The notes beneath the pieces were generated by a model that saw only the letters and a program-made list of their open reading frames with translations, did not search any database and had not been told where the DNA came from. This document shows positions 1 to 8,271 of a DNA stretch of 64,000 nt, piece by piece. Every line of letters begins with the position of its first letter. The stretch's first letter is position 1. The position numbers were made by a program, and so were the translations under genes. The DNA is taken from contig JADKHG010000001.1 in assembly GCA_016721875.1 (NCBI GenBank), forward strand, positions 186,001 to 250,000. Reading direction: 5' to 3'. Origin of the DNA: Sphingomonadales bacterium (lineage in GTDB: Bacteria > Pseudomonadota > Alphaproteobacteria > Sphingomonadales > Sphingomonadaceae).

Positions 1-631
1 CAATGTCGCCATTTGGTGCATGCCATTTGATAGCTGTTTCAAGATAATCTTGCCGTATCGCAGAGCCATTAAGGTATTTGGAGCCGATAGACTGCGCGGG
101 GCAGTTTGGTCTGCTGAACCACTTTTTGGCCTCAGTAACCCATTCTCCATGGTACACTGCATTACGCAGCTCTTGCTTGGTAAGCTCCTCACCGGCGATG
201 TTGATGGTATTGAACCATTTCAGCTTTTCGGTGTCGGTCCCGCTACACAGATAAATGGTCAGTTCGTAGTCGAGCAATTTCTTTTGCTCGTCATCGTGCA
301 AATTGTGGAATGCGCGTTTTTCCTTGAACGAACCTATCTTAACCGAAAAATCGCCATGTACATATTGGCACAGCGAAATTGTCCGTTGCTGACCATCTAT
401 GATTTCGAATTCGCCATTCTCGCGAACAGCCCAATACATGACATTCAGCGGAAAACCCTCAGATACCGTGTCGATCACGGCGTCGCGCTGATGATCCTTA
501 TAGACAAACTCTCGCTGGAAGGGTGGCCGGATATCCAGCTTGCCGTCGTAGCCGGTCACGCCGCCGTCAGCGTTGTCTGAGTATCCTTTGCTCAGTTCGC
601 GAACAGAGATTTTTTTGGGATCAATGTTCAT
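1..631 (-). CDS. DUF262 domain protein (GmrSD/ParB-like), 3' end outside window
   Basis: The frame opens with ATG at 631-629 and stays open for 210 codons to the window edge. It begins MNIDPKKISVREL and carries the DUF262 hallmark IIDGQQRT at about residues 77-84, plus a downstream FNTINIAGEELTKQELRNA segment typical of this domain. DUF262 has a ParB/sulfiredoxin-like fold and is the N-terminal part of GmrS/GmrSD type IV restriction enzymes; the DGQQR motif is its catalytic signature. The ATG overlaps the stop of the upstream methylase by four bases (ATGA), which implies translational coupling. The C-terminal part, where an HNH/DUF1524 nuclease is often found, lies outside the window. A role as restriction partner of the methylase is inferred. 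Confidence 0.85.
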   Translation of the reverse strand, partial: MNIDPKKISVRELSKGYSDNADGGVTGYDGKLDIRPPFQREFVYKDHQRDAVIDTVSEGFPLNVMYWAVRENGEFEIIDGQQRTISLCQYVHGDFSVKIGSFKEKRAFHNLHDDEQKKLLDYELTIYLCSGTDTEKLKWFNTINIAGEELTKQELRNAVYHGEWVTEAKKWFSRPNCPAQSIGSKYLNGSAIRQDYLETAIKWHAPNGDI

Positions 632-1673
632 GAGGCTAATTTCCGAATAAACAATCGAGCATAAGTCGGCGTCAATTTTCCATCAATTTTCACGGCACCG
701 CGTCGATTCAAGTCGCTATAGTTTGGTCCATCTTTGCGCGAATATGTTTTCGTTTTTAACCCGCTATTATTATCCCTATCAGTGATTCCTAATATCTCAA
801 ATTGCTCGGGATTATACTTGTCCAAAAAAGTGATGGGTACGCCCATGGGGCCGTCATAATCCGCAGGGATGTCGCTTGTCTTGTCGACGTTAATTGCATC
901 ATAGTTGTCGAAATGAGGGTAGTCCTCAGGATTGTATTTTCGGTGCAACACCAAATCCTCGTGGCGCTCAGCAAAGTCCATGTTCGTGAACCAGCGGACA
1001 CTTTTTACCTTGATGAACTTCTTGCCATTCTCGTCAACACCACAGCCCGCGGCTTCCAAAGGGTATCGTCAGGGACGCCGAAAACCCGGTCACCGCTACG
1101 TATGCTGGGCCCCAGCCAGACCTTGTTTTCCTTGAAGAGTGGAAACATCTCTTTGTAGGTGACCGCGTTCATGTTCCCGATAATCAAGAACTTTTTGCCA
1201 TGCTCCACAAGCTGCGCAATATATTCTCGGAAAAGTGAGAAGGGCGGATTGGTGACCACAATATCGGCCTGTTTCAGAAGCGCCACGCACTCGTCACTTC
1301 GAAAGTCACCATCACCCTTAAGCGGCCTGATACCGATCTCGTCAGGATCTGGAACCCGGTTGCCGTTCTTGTCGCCGGAGTAAATCAACGGGATCGCTGA
1401 TTCATCGGTATTGCCGCTGAACAGGTCTCGCGCGCGACTCTTGAAACAGGTTGTAATCAGCATCTTCAGGCCAAGATGCTCAAACCCGTAAGAAAAATAA
1501 TGGAAAAAATTGCTGACCCGGGGATCATCACAGTTGCACAAAACTACCTTGCCTTTGAAATGTTCGCGGTAGTGCCGAAGCTCTTTTTCGATATCTTCAA
1601 GGCGCGTATAGAACTCGTCCTTCTTGGCTTTCTGCGCACCTCTAAGTCCTGCATTCTGGGTTGATTGACTCAT
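628..1673 (-). pseudogene. EcoRI-type adenine-specific DNA methyltransferase, one frameshift
   Basis: Adenine N6 DNA methylase resembling the EcoRI methylase family. The N-terminus MSQSTQNAGLRGAQKAKKDE and the DEFYTRLEDIEKEL block match the family start, so I use the ATG at 1673 rather than the in-frame ATG at 1706. Catalytic motif IV is VTNPPFS. The frame breaks near 1065: the first frame reads GVPDDTLWKP, and restoring one T there gives GVPDDYPLEAAGCGVDENG, which continues into a conserved C-terminal part (VRWFTNMDF, NRRGAVKIDG). The repaired product is about 348 residues, a normal family length. Followed with a 4-bp overlap by the DUF262 gene. The lesion may be a consensus error, as elsewhere in this window. 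Confidence 0.8.
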
Positions 1674-1692
1674 GCTTTTTAGCCGTTTCCTA

Positions 1693-1730
1693 TTAGTGCA
1701 TTTCAAGGCAGTTAGTGCGTTTGACTAATG
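1693..1730. promoter_or_regulatory. Repeated TTAGTGC motif at the methylase 5' end
   Basis: Just upstream of the chosen methylase start are two direct copies of TTAGTGC (1693-1699 and 1712-1718). The second also forms an inverted repeat, TTAGT (1712-1716) with ACTAA (1724-1728). Restriction-modification operons are often autoregulated by the methylase or a C protein, so an operator is plausible, but no C-protein gene is visible here. Confidence 0.3.
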
Positions 1731-2111
1731 TTCGATACACCTAAACATCCAGCTACACTTTGAACCAATGATTAGTTGGACCAATCCCCTTCCCGCCCCA
1801 TCTGCCCTTATCCCCCCGGCCAATCAAGGGGTTGGGATAGACTAGGCAGTTTTTGCCTGGGGGGTTTCACACGAAGAAAACGAAGATTTTGAAGAGGGTG
1901 GTGCCAAATTGCAGCAAAGCGGCCCCATGCAGGGCAATAGGATTTGATATTGGGCTACGCCCTTATGAATCTTCGTAGTCTTCGTGTGAAACAATCATCG
2001 CAATGGGGCTGAAATCGCTCACTGCCCCCTCCCCCCTTGCGCAGAATCGCGGGCTGGTGCAAAGCGCGGCTCAACCATTCTCCCCCAATCATACAGGCTA
2101 ACGGGTAGGCA
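1707..2111. other. 405-bp intergenic region containing a long inverted repeat
   Basis: Separates the methylase operon (minus) from the NDUFA9-like gene (plus). No convincing gene is present. It holds the operator-like motifs near the methylase and a 24-bp inverted repeat (separate entry). Composition changes from AT-richer accessory DNA to GC-rich core DNA across this gap, so it is a likely boundary of the accessory module. Confidence 0.5.
1864..1992. repeat. 24-bp inverted repeat with 81-bp spacer
   Basis: Arm 1864-1887 (starts GTTTCACACGAAG) and arm 1969-1992 (ends CTTCGTGTGAAAC) are reverse complements with two central mismatches. The 81-bp spacer has no ORF. The arms contain the CTTCGTG/CACGAAG words common in intergenic repeats of alphaproteobacteria. 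It could be a non-autonomous mobile repeat or a cruciform. Confidence 0.65.
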
Positions 2112-3047
2112 ATGAGTATATTCAACGGTAAATTGGTTACGGTATTCGGCGGCGGCGGTTTTGTCGGGCGCTATGTGGTGCAGGCGCTGTGCGCGGCGGG
2201 TGCGCGGGTGCGTGTTGCGGTGCGCAAGCCGGAGCTCGCCGGCCATTTAAAGCCGCTGGGCAATCTGGGTCAGGTTTCGCTGTGTGCGGCGGACGTGACC
2301 AAGCCAGGCACGGTCGCCAATGCGCTGGCGGGTGCGGATATGTGCGTCAATCTGGTCGGCTCTTTCGATGATATGGACGCGATCCAGCGCGTGGGCGCGG
2401 CCAATGTCGCGCAGGCAGCGGCGAAGGCGCGGGTGTCTGCGCTGGTGCATGTCTCGGCGATCGGCGCGGACGAGAAGAGCGACGCCGCCTATGGCCGCAG
2501 CAAGGGCGCGGGCGAGGCGGCGGTGCGCGCGGCCTTCCCCCATGCCACAATCTTGCGGCCCTCGATTGTGTTCGGGCGTGAGGATGCCTTCATCAACCGC
2601 TTTGCCGGGCTGATCCGCGCGCTGTCTACCCTGCCATTGTCGGTCGTGCCGGTGATCGGGGCGCAGAGCAAATTCCAGCCGGTGTTTGTCGGCGATGTCG
2701 CCAAGGCCGTGGTCGCGGCATTGGGGCGCGGCGGCGGAGAGACGCTGGAACTGGGCGGGCCGCAGATACTGTCGATGCTTGATCTCAACGACTGGATCGC
2801 GCATGCGACCGGGCGCAAGGTGCTGTTCGTGCCGGTGCCGGGCTTTGCGGCGAAGCTGCTCAGCTTTGTTCCCGGCGGACCGATTTCGGGCGATCAGCTG
2901 AAGATGCTGGGGCATGATAATGTGGTGTCGGGCGCGGATGGGCTTGCGGTGCTGGGTATTGTGCCGACGCCGCTCGACTCAGTGGCGCATGACTGGTTGA
3001 GCCTCTATCGCAAACATGGCCGGTTCAGCGGGGCTGCTGCGGCGTGA
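2112..3047 (+). CDS. NDUFA9-type NAD(P)-binding Rossmann protein
   Basis: 311-residue extended/atypical SDR of the complex I NDUFA9 subunit family. A Rossmann nucleotide-binding motif VFGGGGFVGRYVV lies at about residues 11-23, followed by the NAD(P)-contact VRKPE and the VHVSAIGAD segment typical of NmrA/NDUFA9 proteins, where the catalytic Tyr is modified. In bacteria these proteins are thought to assist respiratory complex I or quinone metabolism; the exact substrate is unknown. Its TGA overlaps the GTG start of uppP by four bases, so the two genes are translationally coupled, an arrangement common in sphingomonads. Confidence 0.88.
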   Translation: MSIFNGKLVTVFGGGGFVGRYVVQALCAAGARVRVAVRKPELAGHLKPLGNLGQVSLCAADVTKPGTVANALAGADMCVNLVGSFDDMDAIQRVGAANVAQAAAKARVSALVHVSAIGADEKSDAAYGRSKGAGEAAVRAAFPHATILRPSIVFGREDAFINRFAGLIRALSTLPLSVVPVIGAQSKFQPVFVGDVAKAVVAALGRGGGETLELGGPQILSMLDLNDWIAHATGRKVLFVPVPGFAAKLLSFVPGGPISGDQLKMLGHDNVVSGADGLAVLGIVPTPLDSVAHDWLSLYRKHGRFSGAAAA

Positions 3048-3841
3048 GCGAATTCTGGACCGCGATCATCCTTGGCATTGTCGAGGGAATCACCGAATTT
3101 CTCCCCGTTTCCTCAACCGGGCACCTGATCCTGGCGACCGAGTTGCTTGGCTATGACGCCAGCCGCTGGGCGTTGTTCAACATCGCGATCCAGCCGGGCG
3201 CGATCCTTGCGATTGTCGTGCTCTATTGGCGGACTTTCTGGGAGATGTTCACCGGCTTCCTACGTTGGGACCCGGTGGCGGTCGCCTTTGTGCGCAACCT
3301 GTTGCTCGCCTTCATCCCGGCAGTGGTGCTGGGCCTCGCCTTTGGCGACGCGATAGAGTTGATGCTGGAAAATGCAGTGATCGTGGCCTGGGCGCTGATC
3401 ATCGGCGGCGTGGCGATATTGGTGGTAGAGAAGTTCGCCAAGACCAGCGACGCCGGCGGAGTGGCGAACATCAGCTGGCAACGCTCGGCCATGGTTGGCG
3501 TGGTGCAATGCCTGGCGATGATCCCCGGCGTATCGCGGTCGGGCGCGACCATCCCTGGCGCGATGGCGATGGGCGTGGACCGCAAGACCGCGGCGGAGTT
3601 CAGCTTCTTCCTCGCCCTGCCCACCTTGACCGGCGCAACCGTGTTGCAGCTCTACAAGCACCGCGCCGAAGTGAGCGCGGATGATATGGGGCTGTTGGCG
3701 GTGGGCTTTGTGGTCTCCTTCCTCGTCGCCTGGGCAGTGGTGAAGGCCTTCCTCGCGGTGGTGACCCGCTATGGCTTCGGGCCCTTTGCCTGGTACCGGA
3801 TTGTTGCGGGTATCGCAGCTCTGGTATGGCTGGGTGCCTGA
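3044..3841 (+). CDS. uppP: Undecaprenyl-diphosphatase UppP (BacA)
   Basis: Integral membrane phosphatase of 265 residues, the usual length, that dephosphorylates undecaprenyl diphosphate to recycle the lipid carrier for peptidoglycan and other envelope polymers. Both signature motifs are present: EGITEFLPVSSTGHLIL near residues 15-31 and PGVSRSGATI near 161-170, holding the catalytic Glu, Ser and Arg. Hydrophobic segments span the rest of the chain. The start is GTG at 3044, inside the preceding gene's stop (GTGA overlap). Confidence 0.96.
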   Translation: MSEFWTAIILGIVEGITEFLPVSSTGHLILATELLGYDASRWALFNIAIQPGAILAIVVLYWRTFWEMFTGFLRWDPVAVAFVRNLLLAFIPAVVLGLAFGDAIELMLENAVIVAWALIIGGVAILVVEKFAKTSDAGGVANISWQRSAMVGVVQCLAMIPGVSRSGATIPGAMAMGVDRKTAAEFSFFLALPTLTGATVLQLYKHRAEVSADDMGLLAVGFVVSFLVAWAVVKAFLAVVTRYGFGPFAWYRIVAGIAALVWLGA

Positions 3842-3993
3842 TCGGCTTTGCATTTTACAACCATTTACCATGCTTGCGGTTTGTTGACATCATTGTTCAG
3901 TGTGCAGGCAGCATCCTTGCTCTAAAGGTGGTCTCGTTCAGGCGGCAATTGCCTGTTTTGCTCCGCAAATTGGGGCATTTGAGGGGTAATTTG

Positions 3994-4560
3994 ATGCGTA
4001 AGATTGATCTGCGTATTCCGGCGGTTGCGGGCTTTGCGATATTGTTGCTCGCGTTCGCACCCGGTGCCAAGGCTGAAGAAGGGCGAATGATCCAGTTCGT
4101 TCCCGGCACAGGAGTCGCAGCTGCGGCAATCGAAGCCGAAGCTCCGGTCGCCGCGCCGATGGCCTTTGCCAAAACCGACAAGGCAGACCGTGACGCACAG
4201 GCAGAACTGAACGCGCTTTCCAAGGACCTTGCCAACCCGCGCGTGCAAGATGGCGTGTCGGACATGGTCGAACGCATGACCGAAACGATGCTGCAACTAC
4301 CCGTCGGCAAATTTGCCGCCGCCGTCGAAAAGGCGCGCCCAGGCACGGTGAAAAAGCGTATCGACGAAAATGCAACCATCGCAGACCTCGCAGGTCGTGA
4401 TGTCGAGCGCCTGCCCGAAGCATTGGGCAAAGGCAGCAAGCAGATGATGGGAATGCTCAGCGGCTTCGCCGCAGCCTTCGCCACGATGGTGCCCGAATTT
4501 GAAGAATTGGGCCGCGACCTTGAAGAGTCGATGACTGATATCAAGGCGTCACGCCGCTAA
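3994..4560 (+). CDS. Secreted protein of unknown function
   Basis: 188 residues from ATG 3994, which has a GAGGGG ribosome-binding site about 8 bases upstream; the frame stays open further upstream but lacks a start with such a site. A signal peptide is clear (MRKIDLRIPAVAGFAILLLAFAPGAKA, residues 1-27). The mature part is Ala- and Glu-rich, with helix-forming stretches such as LNALSKDLANP and a C-terminal LSGFAAAFATMVPEFEELG. No catalytic motif was recognised. Probably periplasmic. Confidence 0.7.
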   Translation: MRKIDLRIPAVAGFAILLLAFAPGAKAEEGRMIQFVPGTGVAAAAIEAEAPVAAPMAFAKTDKADRDAQAELNALSKDLANPRVQDGVSDMVERMTETMLQLPVGKFAAAVEKARPGTVKKRIDENATIADLAGRDVERLPEALGKGSKQMMGMLSGFAAAFATMVPEFEELGRDLEESMTDIKASRR

Positions 4561-4610
4561 GCTTTCGCTGACCAGCTTCGTTAACAGGGGAGCCTCTGGT
4601 TAACGGGGGG

Positions 4611-4650
4611 AGGGGTGGTGCAGGGTCGCGCACCGCCCCTTTCATTTTCG
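4611..4650. terminator. Hairpin terminator between convergent genes
   Basis: GC-rich stem AGGGGTGGTGC paired with GCACCGCCCCT (4611-4640, allowing a G-T pair), followed by TTTCATTTT. It lies just past the secreted-protein gene and before the putA stop, so it can serve the plus-strand gene and perhaps both. Confidence 0.7.
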
Positions 4651-4660
4651 GATCAGGTTC

Positions 4661-7627
4661 CTAGCTTTCCAGCGAAAGCAGCGACGCATTGCCACCTGAG
4701 CTTGTGGTATCAATGCTCGTCGTGCGTTCCGCACAAAAACGATGCAGATAATTGGGTCCACCGGCCTTGGGGCCTGTCCCCGACAACCCCTCGCCGCCAA
4801 AGGGCTGGCTGCCAACGACCGCACCGATCATCGAGCGGTTGATATAAAGATTGCCAACCCGCGCCCTGCCCTCGACCAGTTCAGACACGCGCGCGATGCG
4901 GCTGTGCAATCCCATGGTCAGGCCAAAGCCCTTGGCGTTGACCGCAGCAATTGATTCTTCCAGCTTGCCCGCAGGCCAGGTTGCGACGTGGACTATGGGA
5001 CCGAACCATTCGGTGTTGAGATCATCAAGGCGGTCTAGTCGCACCAATGTCGGCGGAACGAAAAGGCCGGTTGCTGGCACCGCCACCTCGTGAATGATGC
5101 GATCAGCGACCTGCGCTCGATAGTCCATCAGTCGGTCAAAAGCCGCTTGGTCGATAACCGGACCAATGTCGGTCGCGGGGTCCGCAGGATCACCCACAAC
5201 CAGCTCCTGCATCGCGCCGACCAGCATCTCTATTGTGTGCTCGGCAATCTCCTGTTGCAGCAGCAGCAAACGCAGCGCCGAACACCTTTGTCCCGCCGAC
5301 TGAAAACCGGAGATGATCACATCGCGCACCACTTGTTCGGAAAGCGCGGTTGAATCGACAAACATCGCGTTGAGGCCACCGGTTTCGGCGATCAACGGCA
5401 CCAGTGGACGGGCATCGTCGGCCAGCAGATTGCGCGCAATAGACTTGGCTGTTGGTACCGATCCGGTAAAGACCACGCCGGCAATGCGCAAATCAGCGGT
5501 CAATGCCGCACCGACATCGCCACCGCCGGTTACCAATTGCAACGCACCTTTGTGAATGCCTGCTTCATAGGCCAGCGCAACGGCATAGCGGGCAATCTCA
5601 GGCGTTTGCGGTGCGGGTTTTGCGACCACGGTATTGCCTGTCACCAAGGCCGCAGCCACCTGCCCCAAAAAGATCGCCAATGGGAAATTCCATGGCGCAA
5701 TTGCTGCCCACACACCGCGTCCTTCATGACGCAGCACATTGCGTTCTCCAGTCGGGCCGGGAAGTTCGACCGGCAACAAATCCTCGCGTGCGCGCGCCGC
5801 ATAATAGCGACAGAAATCAACAGCCTCACGGACTTCGGACAGCGCGTCAGGGATGGTTTTCTTCGCCTCTTGTACCGCTATTGCCATCAATTGCGGTCGG
5901 TGCGCCTCGAGCAGATCCGCTAGCCGGTTAAGGCAAGCGGCTCGCGTGTCGACCGGAATCGCGGACCATTCGGCATAGGCGGACTGAGCAGTGGTTATTG
6001 CGGTTGACACATCAACGTCAATCCCGGCTGAACCCACCGACTTCAACGAAACGGCGCGCGCGACATCTGTCAGCACCGCTGCGTCCTCCAGATCCAGCCC
6101 TTCGCTGTTCCGCCGTTCGGGCATGAACAGGTCCGACGGCAGCCGGATTGACGGGTGCCGTGTACCGCCCGCTTCCATCACTTTGTCGACCGGATCGGCG
6201 AGCAGTTCTTCTTCACTGACTTCCTCATCGGCAAGCTGGTGGACAAAGCTGCTATTCGCGCCATTTTCCAACAGGCGGCGGACGAGATAGGCAAGTAGAT
6301 CGCGGTGCCCACCCACCGGCGCATAGATGCGGCAATGATAGCCTTCGGCTTGCACAAGCTTTTCAAACAGCCCCTGCCCCATGCCGTGTAGCCGTTGGAA
6401 TTCGAAATCGCGGGTGTGCCCTGCCCATTCGACGATTGTCGCCACGGTCAGTGCATTGTGCGTGGCGAAGGCAGGCCGGATGTGGGCAGCGCGCAGCATG
6501 TCCTTTGCGCAAGCCAAATACGACACATCAGTCGATGGTTTGCGCGTAAACAGCGGATAATCGGAGAGACCCCGTTCCTGCGCCCATTTGATTTCGCTGT
6601 CCCAATAGGCTCCTTTGACCAGACGGACCTGCATGATGCGACCAGTATCGCTTCCCAATGCGTCAGCCCATGCCAGCACCGGTCGAGCGCGTTTGGAATA
6701 GGCTTGAACTGCCATCCCCAGCCCATCCCAGCCGTTCAATCGGGGATCGCGGGCGGCGGCTTCGATGATATCGAGGCTCATTTCCAGCCGTGCGGCTTCC
6801 TCTGCATCGACTGTCAGTTGCACATTAAGTGACGCCGCCTGCCGTGCCAGATCGACAAGCATCGCCGATAGTTCAGGAACGCAGGTCGCGGCCTTTGCGG
6901 TTTCGTAGCGCGGGTGGAGCGCCGAGAGTTTGACCGATACGCTGTGCCCGCGCGCCGGATTCGCGCCGACCGCGGCAATCGCTCCCTGATAGGCCTCAAA
7001 ATAGCGCTCCGCATCCGCACGGGTACGAGCGGCTTCACCCAACATGTCAAAACTGGCAGTGAAGCCCTTGTTCTCGGACGCATCCATCCGTTTGATCGCT
7101 TCGTCGATCGTGCGACCCATGACGAAGACTTGCCCCATCAGCCGCATCGCAGCCCCCACGGCCTGCCGCACGAAAGGCTCACCCGCGCGTGACACCAGCT
7201 TGCGCAATACGCCCCGGCTTTCGTCACCGACCATCGCCTTGCCAAGCACCAGCCCCCAGGTCGCGCTGTTGACCAACAGGCTGGCCGACTGCCCCTTGTG
7301 CGAACGCCAGTTGGCATCGCCCAATTTGTCGGCAATCAGCAGATCGGCAGTGTCAGCATCGGGAACGCGCAGAAACGCCTCGGCAAGCGAGAGCAACGCG
7401 GTGCCCTCTTCGGTTCCCAGTCGATATTCCTGCAAGAATTGATTGACCCAGCCGTCGGTCTGCGCCGCGCGCAATTCGCCCAGCAGCCCGCGCGCTTGAT
7501 GGATAACGCCTTGACGTTCCTCTGCCTGAAGTTGGGCAGCAGCGACCAAAGGAGCGAGGGTTTCGGGTTCAGGCGCGCGAAACAAGGGCCGAATGGAGGC
7601 GCGCGCGGAATCAACTGGGTTTGCCAT
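4661..7627 (-). CDS. putA: Bifunctional proline dehydrogenase / P5C dehydrogenase PutA
   Basis: Oxidises proline to glutamate: the N-terminal FAD-dependent PRODH barrel makes P5C, and the C-terminal NAD-dependent aldehyde dehydrogenase oxidises it. About 988 residues from ATG 7627 (MANPVDSARAS), preferred over the TTG 14 codons upstream. No N-terminal ribbon-helix-helix DNA-binding domain is present, so this is the minimal non-repressor type A PutA of about 1000 residues. PRODH signatures include SVKLSALHPRYE and RLVKGAYWDSE; the ALDH part has AIAPWNFPLAIF, GNTVVAKPAPQTP, the catalytic Cys in GQRCSALRLL, and C-terminal FGGEGLSGTGPKAGG. Monocistronic, convergent with the gene to the left. Confidence 0.97.
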   Translation of the reverse strand: MANPVDSARASIRPLFRAPEPETLAPLVAAAQLQAEERQGVIHQARGLLGELRAAQTDGWVNQFLQEYRLGTEEGTALLSLAEAFLRVPDADTADLLIADKLGDANWRSHKGQSASLLVNSATWGLVLGKAMVGDESRGVLRKLVSRAGEPFVRQAVGAAMRLMGQVFVMGRTIDEAIKRMDASENKGFTASFDMLGEAARTRADAERYFEAYQGAIAAVGANPARGHSVSVKLSALHPRYETAKAATCVPELSAMLVDLARQAASLNVQLTVDAEEAARLEMSLDIIEAAARDPRLNGWDGLGMAVQAYSKRARPVLAWADALGSDTGRIMQVRLVKGAYWDSEIKWAQERGLSDYPLFTRKPSTDVSYLACAKDMLRAAHIRPAFATHNALTVATIVEWAGHTRDFEFQRLHGMGQGLFEKLVQAEGYHCRIYAPVGGHRDLLAYLVRRLLENGANSSFVHQLADEEVSEEELLADPVDKVMEAGGTRHPSIRLPSDLFMPERRNSEGLDLEDAAVLTDVARAVSLKSVGSAGIDVDVSTAITTAQSAYAEWSAIPVDTRAACLNRLADLLEAHRPQLMAIAVQEAKKTIPDALSEVREAVDFCRYYAARAREDLLPVELPGPTGERNVLRHEGRGVWAAIAPWNFPLAIFLGQVAAALVTGNTVVAKPAPQTPEIARYAVALAYEAGIHKGALQLVTGGGDVGAALTADLRIAGVVFTGSVPTAKSIARNLLADDARPLVPLIAETGGLNAMFVDSTALSEQVVRDVIISGFQSAGQRCSALRLLLLQQEIAEHTIEMLVGAMQELVVGDPADPATDIGPVIDQAAFDRLMDYRAQVADRIIHEVAVPATGLFVPPTLVRLDRLDDLNTEWFGPIVHVATWPAGKLEESIAAVNAKGFGLTMGLHSRIARVSELVEGRARVGNLYINRSMIGAVVGSQPFGGEGLSGTGPKAGGPNYLHRFCAERTTSIDTTSSGGNASLLSLES

Positions 7628-7724
7628 ATCGCCGCATAGCGCCAAGGGACATGCGGCGACAAGTTTCAATTGTTACCAAGTGGCGTTTTATCCCCTCCGT
7701 TGAATGGGACGGGAATACCCAAGC

Positions 7725-8102
7725 TTAGCGATAACGACGGTTGCAGTTGCTGTCTGATTTGTCGATGGCCCGACCAGCAAGTGCGCCGACTGCAGCACCA
7801 ATGATTGCGCCTTCAGTTCGGTTGCCACGACGGGCGATTTCACGACCGGCAAGGCCGCCTGCGACCGCACCGATGATCGTACCACCGGTACCTTTGTCAC
7901 AACGCGAGCTGCGATAACCCCGATAGTCGCGGTCGCGGCGATCCCGGCGGTAATCGTTATAGCCGCGGTCTTCGTAATAACCTCGATCGTCATAGCCGCG
8001 ATCATAACCATGGCCGTGACGCGCCATAGCTGGCGTTGCGGCAAAGCCGGTGGCGAGAGTGGTTGCGATGGCGAGTGCGCCAATAATCCGATTGCGTGTC
8101 AT
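7725..8102 (-). CDS. Glycine-zipper (17 kDa antigen-like) exported protein
   Basis: 125 residues. Signal peptide with cleavage near ATPAMA-RHG, then a Tyr/Arg/Asp-rich segment (YDRGYDDRGYYEDRGY), then two glycine-zipper stretches: GGTIIGAVAGGLAGREIARRG and GAIIGAAVGALAGRAID. This is the Rickettsia 17 kDa surface antigen / 2TM glycine-zipper family, usually an outer-membrane or envelope protein. Stands alone, divergent from the phytase-like gene. Function unknown. Confidence 0.85.
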   Translation of the reverse strand: MTRNRIIGALAIATTLATGFAATPAMARHGHGYDRGYDDRGYYEDRGYNDYRRDRRDRDYRGYRSSRCDKGTGGTIIGAVAGGLAGREIARRGNRTEGAIIGAAVGALAGRAIDKSDSNCNRRYR

Positions 8103-8271
8103 AGTCTTTCTCCTTGCTCCCCTCCGTTTTGGCGACGACCCGTCAGGAGGATGAAATTGGGTTCCCTGTATTCAATGAAATAGGTGTCCCGTCTTGAGCC
8201 TTTGCTGAACACCTTCGTTATGTGACGTTCAGTGTTGGGCTTTGCGCGGTAACAGTATAGGGGCGGCAGCG

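Noticed and set aside
20..580. Plus-strand frame of 186 codons at the left edge
   Set aside because: It is the reverse of the DUF262 gene, whose DGQQR motif is clear on the minus strand.
2247..2915. Long minus-strand frame opposite the NDUFA9-like gene
   Set aside because: Composition of a GC-rich shadow (Arg/His/Gln-rich), no motif, and the plus strand has an unambiguous Rossmann protein.
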